From Candidatus Levyibacteriota bacterium (GTDB taxonomy: Bacteria > Patescibacteriota > Microgenomatia > Levybacterales > UBA12049): a stretch of 41,983 bases of DNA. The stretch is from the NCBI GenBank assembly GCA_016204425.1, contig JACQKR010000046.1, positions 1-41,983 on the forward strand. The letters run 5' to 3'. The position numbers were made by a program, and so were the translations under genes. The notes under the pieces were generated by a model. The model made no database searches. It was not told the origin of the DNA and was given only the letters and a program-made list of their open reading frames with translations. Of this stretch, positions 38,482-41,983 are shown in pieces; the stretch's first letter is position 1; the number at the start of each line of letters is the position of its first letter.

Positions 38482-38660
38482 ATCCTACGTACGTTTGGCA
38501 TGATCAATACATGGGATTCGCAGAAGCAGGAGCTGGCAATTGGTCCTTTGTTGGTAATGTCTTTACAAAAATATTTTCTCTTCAATGATCGTTTGCTCTC
38601 TTTAGTTTAGAATGTATTGGATTTTTAATCGGTTTCTTGTTTTCTACAAAGAAAAAATAA
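38482..38660 (+). pseudogene. small membrane-protein remnant with in-frame UGA
   Basis: From about 38482 one frame reads NPTYVWHDQYMGFAEAGAGN and on to FVGNVFTKIFSLQ, then TGA (38586-38588), and continues in the same frame as SFALFSLECIGFLIGFLFST ending KKK and TAA at 38658-38660. The second part is a TM-like helix. The only ATG (38511) is internal. Probably the 3' end of a lost gene. No family recognised. Confidence 0.4.
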
Positions 38661-38779
38661 GGATTAAACTTTTCTTAATTTATTCTTCCTGGTCAGGTTG
38701 ATATACCATCATCAGCCTGATAAAATGGGCATGAAGCGGTTCAAAATAAGAATCGCCAAATGTAAACATCTCAGCCTCA

Positions 38780-38808
38780 TTGACAAAGCTTCATCGACTT
38801 CGTATAGT
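38780..38808 (+). promoter_or_regulatory. promoter of the AI-2E family permease gene
   Basis: TTGACA (38780-38785), a 17-nt spacer and TATAGT (38803-38808), the closest match to consensus in the window. The start would fall at about 38815, 3 nt before the ATG at 38818. Confidence 0.7.
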
Positions 38809-38817
38809 AGAGGAGGT

Positions 38818-39819
38818 ATGCTGCACCGATTCTTCTCATATCTTCTCAAAAATCAGGTTGTACTCGTTTTTTTCTTAGTGATCGCGGCGTGGTTTATTTT
38901 TCAAATTCGGGGCATTCTCACCTCAATTTTCATTTCATATATCATCATGGCGGCACTCAATCCGTTTGCGACACAACTTCGAAATAGACGTGTTCCTATG
39001 GTATTGTCTGTTGCTATTCCTTATTTATCAACGATTCTTATTGTCTTTCTCCTCGTTTTTCCGCTTATTCCGTTTATTTTCTCGCAGGTACAATCACTGT
39101 TAACAAGTCTTCCGGTTTTTCTCAATGAGTCGGGAAAAGCATTCGGTTTTAGTATCGATGCCAAACAAATACAGAGCATTGTCGCAAATGAATTGAATAA
39201 CATCGGACGAAATGCGTTTGCTGTTACCAGTGCAGTATTTGGCGGAGTTTTCTCAGTCCTCACGATCCTTATCGTCAGCTTCTATCTCATGCTCTATCAC
39301 GACAAGTTCAAACACCGCGTTGCAGAATTATTTCACAAAGACCTTCATCAAAAGATCTATTCTACATTGACCAGGATAGATTTTAAGCTCGGTGCGTGGT
39401 TACGAGGGCAACTTGTACTAATGGTTTTCATCGGCGTTCTCACCTGGCTTACCCTTACCGCACTTGGCGTCCCCTACGCATTGCCACTTGCGATACTGGC
39501 TGGAATTTTGGAAGTTATACCGACACTTGGACCGACGATTTCGGCAATTCCGGCAGTCATCGTCGCAATAACGATTTCACCATCTCTGGGATTAATTGTC
39601 GCTTTGTCATATTTTGTGATTCAAATGATAGAAAATAATTTCCTCGTGCCAAAGATTATGGAGAAAGCAGTAGGACTTAATCCTGTTTTCGTCATCTTAG
39701 GTGTCATGATAGGAGCAAGTCTTATGGGCATCACAGGTGCATTGTTATCGATTCCATTCTTATCATTTCTGATCGTTCTCTTCAAAAGCATCGCAGACGT
39801 AGAGTCGGAAAAAGTCTAA
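38818..39819 (+). CDS. AI-2E family (PerM-like) transporter
   Basis: 333 residues from the ATG at 38818. About eight TM helices arranged as in the AI-2 exporter/PerM family: an N-terminal pair (LVFFLVIAAWFIFQIRGILT), a central non-TM region, then LRGQLVLMVFIGVLTWLTLT, GVPYALPLAILAGILEVIPT with LGPTISAIPAVIVA (the conserved E-x-I-P-x-x-G-P motif) and a final ENNFLVPKIMEKAVGLNPVF. Members export signals or ions; the substrate here is unknown. An upstream frame to 38698 is rejected because a strong promoter ends just before 38818. The stop directly abuts the convergent methyltransferase gene. Confidence 0.9.
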   Translation: MLHRFFSYLLKNQVVLVFFLVIAAWFIFQIRGILTSIFISYIIMAALNPFATQLRNRRVPMVLSVAIPYLSTILIVFLLVFPLIPFIFSQVQSLLTSLPVFLNESGKAFGFSIDAKQIQSIVANELNNIGRNAFAVTSAVFGGVFSVLTILIVSFYLMLYHDKFKHRVAELFHKDLHQKIYSTLTRIDFKLGAWLRGQLVLMVFIGVLTWLTLTALGVPYALPLAILAGILEVIPTLGPTISAIPAVIVAITISPSLGLIVALSYFVIQMIENNFLVPKIMEKAVGLNPVFVILGVMIGASLMGITGALLSIPFLSFLIVLFKSIADVESEKV

Positions 39820-40416
39820 TTATCTTTTTGACGTTATAAGCATTGTCCAGGGGAATGGCTGCCTGATTGCATCCACGACAAAATACTTGCTCACCAATTT
39901 TACAAACGCATTCGTTGACCAGTGCTGGATATGTTCAACATCGTTACCCCATCTGCTCAGGTTTTTCCCCCGCAAAAAATTCGAGAGCATAAACCAAGGC
40001 TCATTCGGTACGGAGAGAATGCAGTGCTTTTTTGTTACCCTGGATAATTCTTGCAAACCCTTTTCAGGAGTATCGATGTGTTCCAATACTTCGCAACACA
40101 TCACAAGATCAAATGAGTTATCGGAAAACGGAATGTCATAGATATTGCCTTTCTTGAGGTCTAGGTGAGGACGTTCTTTTTTGCCGATTGTGATTGCCGT
40201 ATCAAGAAAATCGATGCCGACGAGCTTCTTGCCAATCAGTTGTGTATGAAATCGATCGAGCGTGAATCCTTCCCCGCACCCGACATCAAGAATAGACTCC
40301 GGATGAAGCAATCCGGCCTCGTGGAGAAGATTCTTAAAGAAATTATCGATAAGAAACCGTTGAGCGGGATTTGTCGTTGTATGTTTTCTGTAGTTGTCGG
40401 TCGTCATGTGACTCAT
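39820..40416 (-). CDS. class I SAM-dependent methyltransferase
   Basis: 198 residues. The SAM-binding fold is seen in SILDVGCGEGFTLDRF (motif I, about 41-56), VGIDFLDTAITIG (motif II), NIYDIPFSDNSFDLVMCCEV and LEHIDTPEKGLQELSRVTKK. The class is Methyltransf_11/UbiE-like; the acceptor (small molecule, lipid or sugar) is not evident. The C-terminal third (SRWGNDVEHIQHWSTNAF) is typical of sugar- or polyketide-type relatives. The start is 40416 or the next ATG at 40407. Convergent with the permease gene with zero spacing; a broken GIY-YIG gene is upstream on the same strand. Confidence 0.85.
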   Translation of the reverse strand: MSHMTTDNYRKHTTTNPAQRFLIDNFFKNLLHEAGLLHPESILDVGCGEGFTLDRFHTQLIGKKLVGIDFLDTAITIGKKERPHLDLKKGNIYDIPFSDNSFDLVMCCEVLEHIDTPEKGLQELSRVTKKHCILSVPNEPWFMLSNFLRGKNLSRWGNDVEHIQHWSTNAFVKLVSKYFVVDAIRQPFPWTMLITSKR

Positions 40417-40422
40417 AGGTAC

Positions 40423-40684
40423 TCAATATGACCTTAATGTGTTTTTAAATGCAATCTTTATCTGATTCCGCCCAAATCCACTCTTTAGAAATACCTCTCT
40501 CGTTTTTGCATCCTTTTCGTCAACAAAATATTCGTAATGGATTAGTTTCAGTGGTCGACGATGCTTTGTTGAGCTCACATCTCCTCGAGCGTGTTCAGAT
40601 AGTCTTTTTTTTTAGATCTGTTGTAAATCCAGTGTAAAATTTTCCGTCTAATAAACTTATAAGTATATAAACGTAATACTTCAT
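40423..40684 (-). pseudogene. GIY-YIG endonuclease-like gene next to tRNA-Gly, A9 frameshift
   Basis: From the ATG at 40684 the minus strand encodes MKYYVYILISLLDGKFYTGF, then TTDLKK. After a run of nine A (40613-40605) the frame must shift by one base to continue RLSEHARGDVSSTKHRRPLK, then LIHYEYFVDEKDAKTREVFL and a C-terminus ending LRSY with TGA at 40425-40423. With eight A the gene would be a normal 86-residue GIY-YIG protein, similar to the one at 36499. Slippage on A9 by polymerase or ribosome could still give some full product. A stem AAAAAGT...ACTTTTT precedes the ATG. It lies 92 nt after tRNA-Gly on the same strand. Confidence 0.8.
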
Positions 40685-40720
40685 CAAAAAGTCGAACTTT
40701 TTCGTTTATATATACAGTAA

Positions 40721-40743
40721 AAGGAAGGCAAGTCTGACTTGCC
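40721..40743 (-). terminator. terminator after tRNA-Gly
   Basis: Minus strand GGCAAGT, a 3-nt loop and ACTTGCC, followed by TTCCTTTT. It lies between tRNA-Gly and the GIY-YIG gene. A second stem, CGAGT...ACTCG, lies between it and the tRNA. Confidence 0.6.
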
Positions 40744-40776
40744 ACCTCGCTAACTCGTAACCGAGTTAGACTCGGG

Positions 40777-40847
40777 AGCGGGTGAAGGGAATCGAACCCT
40801 CGTATCAACTTTGGAAAAGTTGTGTTCTACCATTGAACTACACCCGC
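40777..40847 (-). tRNA. tRNA-Gly(TCC)
   Basis: A 71-nt cloverleaf on the minus strand: acceptor GCGGGTG with CACCCGC, anticodon loop TTTCCAA (anticodon TCC), T loop TTCGATT and discriminator T. CCA is not encoded. Confidence 0.94.
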
Positions 40848-41106
40848 GAGCATATGCTTGGAGAGACACCCCTGGGTTTCTCTCCACCTCTCTTCCTCTA
40901 TTTGTTGTGCTGTCGCGGTGATCCTAATGCGAGCGCGACGGCGCACGTGTTCTTACATTTTACCCAATCCTTGTACTTACAAGAGCTGTGTAAGCGGACA
41001 ATTTTAAAATTACCACATCATCGATTCCAAATTGATCGGTAATTTAGAGTTAATTTTATATGAATCATGGTGCAAATGCAAAAGCACATCATACTGATGT
41101 ATATGT
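40848..41106. other. intergenic region with long stem
   Basis: TGGAGAGA (40859-40866) pairs with TCTCTCCA (40879-40886), continued by an inner ACCC/GGGT, giving a 12-pair stem just upstream of tRNA-Gly. A GTCGCG...CGCGAC stem follows near 40913-40938. The stretch 40940-41106 shows no gene; an extended -10 box for the next gene lies at its end. Confidence 0.45.
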
Positions 41107-41112
41107 TATAAT
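41104..41112 (+). promoter_or_regulatory. extended -10 promoter of the NTase-like gene
   Basis: TG, one base, then TATAAT (41107-41112), 6 nt before the ATG at 41119. No good -35 box is seen, as is usual for extended -10 promoters. Leaderless arrangement. Confidence 0.55.
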
Positions 41113-41118
41113 AATATT

Positions 41119-41919
41119 ATGGGACTTGAAATAAGATCGGGAGGAGAATTTTCTACTATTCCAAGGCAACCCGCTCCTGTTGATCGTGAGCGTTTTCTAC
41201 ACCAAGTACAGGTTGAGATGGGAATTCGAGAATCGCTCATGAGTGGGCCACAAACCTCTGCTATTGTTACGCCAGAAAGGCACGACGAACTATTTCATGA
41301 TATAGCTTTCATAGGGGAGCTTCTTGTGAATTCTGGAGTACCGTTTTTTCTTGGCGGAGGAGCAGGAGTAGCTCTGGCGGGCGAAGAAGACTTGCATCGC
41401 GATCAGTACGATCTCGATTTTAAAGCGTATGCACATCATGCAACTCTACTCATTCCTTTTTTAAACAATGCAGGCTTTCGAACTCTTGATCCTGAAACAC
41501 GTAGATGGTTATTTACAGGAAATAAGATTCCAAAAAAAATTATGGCTTTTAAAACAAATCCAGAGCTCACTGTCGGTCCGGGCCGTTTTGATATCTATTT
41601 AATGGAAAATAGTGATGAAACTATCAGGGAATACCGTAACCTACCAATTCCAGAAGCTGTGTATACCAACGGTACTCGACATGTTGATATCAATGGAGTA
41701 ACGATTCCTGTTGCCCCTCTCCAGGTAACGCTTCTTTACAAATTATGCAGTATTGCAGCGGCTGAACCACCAAGAGGCGCTGATCGAGACGATTTTGCGA
41801 GATATTTCCCAACGCTGTCTGATGAACAGTTTGCTGAATTTTGTGTACTATATAGCTCTATAAAAGATAAATTTCTTTTAGACCTAGAAGCGGAGAAGAG
41901 CCAAACCTTTGATGCATAA
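41119..41919 (+). CDS. nucleotidyltransferase-fold protein
   Basis: 266 residues, soluble. The region FFLGGGAGVALAGEEDLHRD, followed by QYDLDFKAYAHH (D98 and D100), has the GG...DxD layout of minimal nucleotidyltransferases related to MNT, AbiEii and aminoglycoside nucleotidyltransferases. FDIYLMENSDE may hold the third acidic residue and ITIPVAPLQVTLLYKLCSI the following helix. A function in toxin-antitoxin, RNA modification or small-molecule nucleotidylation cannot be told apart. The first 55 residues are unassigned. It has a leaderless start and its own promoter and stands alone, with tRNA-Pro convergent downstream. Confidence 0.6.
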   Translation: MGLEIRSGGEFSTIPRQPAPVDRERFLHQVQVEMGIRESLMSGPQTSAIVTPERHDELFHDIAFIGELLVNSGVPFFLGGGAGVALAGEEDLHRDQYDLDFKAYAHHATLLIPFLNNAGFRTLDPETRRWLFTGNKIPKKIMAFKTNPELTVGPGRFDIYLMENSDETIREYRNLPIPEAVYTNGTRHVDINGVTIPVAPLQVTLLYKLCSIAAAEPPRGADRDDFARYFPTLSDEQFAEFCVLYSSIKDKFLLDLEAEKSQTFDA

Positions 41920-41925
41920 AATGTG

Positions 41926-41983
41926 TCGGGGAGAGAGGACTTGAACCTCCGACCTCACGGTCCCAAACCGCGCGCTCTAGCCA
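41926..41983 (-). tRNA. tRNA-Pro(TGG), cut by the window edge
   Basis: Minus-strand tRNA whose 5' part lies beyond the window. Visible are the end of the D arm (GGCTAGAGC), anticodon loop TTTGGGA (anticodon TGG), the T arm GGAGG TTCAAGT CCTCT, the 3' acceptor strand CTCCCCG and discriminator A. CCA is not encoded. Confidence 0.88.

Noticed and set aside
13209..38588. Genome-wide reassignment of UGA (as in Gracilibacteria/Absconditabacteria) to explain two in-frame UGAs.
   Set aside because: Many intact genes here end in UGA at family-typical positions (rnhB, DUF2130 gene, solute-binding protein gene), and conserved enzymes such as UvrA contain no internal UGA. Recoding would extend those genes by unrelated sequence.
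38698..38817. Upstream start at 38698 for the AI-2E permease.
   Set aside because: A near-consensus promoter (38780-38808) lies inside the extension and the added residues have no family match.
41119..41919. Naming the NTase-fold protein an antibiotic-resistance enzyme.
   Set aside because: Only the general GG...DxD layout is visible; substrate-specific motifs are not.
1..41983. CRISPR arrays, insertion sequences with transposase, integrases, rRNA genes.
   Set aside because: I found no regularly spaced repeats, no intact transposase or integrase, and no rRNA. The DDFSRKIIG stretch at 3185-3211 alone is too short to call a transposase.

Overview
The window looks like a chromosome fragment of a Candidate Phyla Radiation (Patescibacteria) bacterium, probably of the Microgenomates type. 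This is inferred from the gene set and style, not from a marker phylogeny. Supporting traits are moderate GC, small abutting or overlapping genes, tRNAs without encoded CCA, and many start codons only 6-9 nt after a good -10 box (leaderless transcripts). The mix of families also fits: membrane-anchored solute-binding protein, DUF2130, DUF2079, DUF2905, a YerC-type TrpR relative, archaeal-type PEP carboxylase and GIY-YIG ORFs next to tRNAs.

Layout. 0.2-4.6 kb: an MscS-TM-helix membrane protein with a structured leader, tRNA-Lys(TTT) with an odd 3' trailer, a mercuric-reductase-like flavoprotein, a decayed gene and a subtilisin-like protease; this stretch looks partly acquired and decaying. 4.8-11.2 kb: uvrA, a secreted transglutaminase-like protein, and uvrC. 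11.2-14.1 kb (minus): an operon of holin-like membrane protein, yvcK (broken by one in-frame UGA), secG and a family-5 solute-binding protein. 14.3-16.6 kb: DUF2130 protein, RNase HII and a small membrane protein with the same type of leader as the first gene. 16.6-22.3 kb: envelope and secreted proteins, including a GT87-like transferase, two proteins sharing a Cys-pair beta domain (one fused to a clan GH-A glycosidase) and a secreted protein with a third copy of the leader. 22.7-26.5 kb: a VOC protein, tRNA-Lys(CTT) and a T-box-controlled aminotransferase-PEP carboxylase operon that should make aspartate. 26.8-34.5 kb: a sugar-dehydrogenase-like protein, membrane proteins including an LPG-synthase-TM/DUF2079 fusion, an ATP-cone nuclease, Pol IV and a YdeI-like protein. 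34.5-42 kb: an accessory-looking stretch with tRNA-His, a frameshifted TrpR-family gene between two palindromes, rhomboid protease, tRNA-Arg with a GIY-YIG ORF, a repeat-flanked two-gene cassette, a RelB/YafQ-type toxin-antitoxin pair, an AI-2E-type permease, a methyltransferase, a frameshifted GIY-YIG gene beside tRNA-Gly, an NTase-fold protein and a partial tRNA-Pro.

Most notable signals: (1) three genes share a roughly 130-nt 5' leader with matching blocks ending in GGCGAAGGGRGGTGA just before the start; (2) both tRNA-Lys genes carry similar 3' trailers ending in a copy of their own T-arm/acceptor end, split at the same point by a palindrome-containing insert, and tRNA-His has a comparable split copy of its 5' end; (3) both stand-alone GIY-YIG genes lie just downstream of a tRNA in the same direction; (4) short repeats have entered coding regions in frame (merA-like gene, uvrC) and sit between uvrA and a ghost of its own start.
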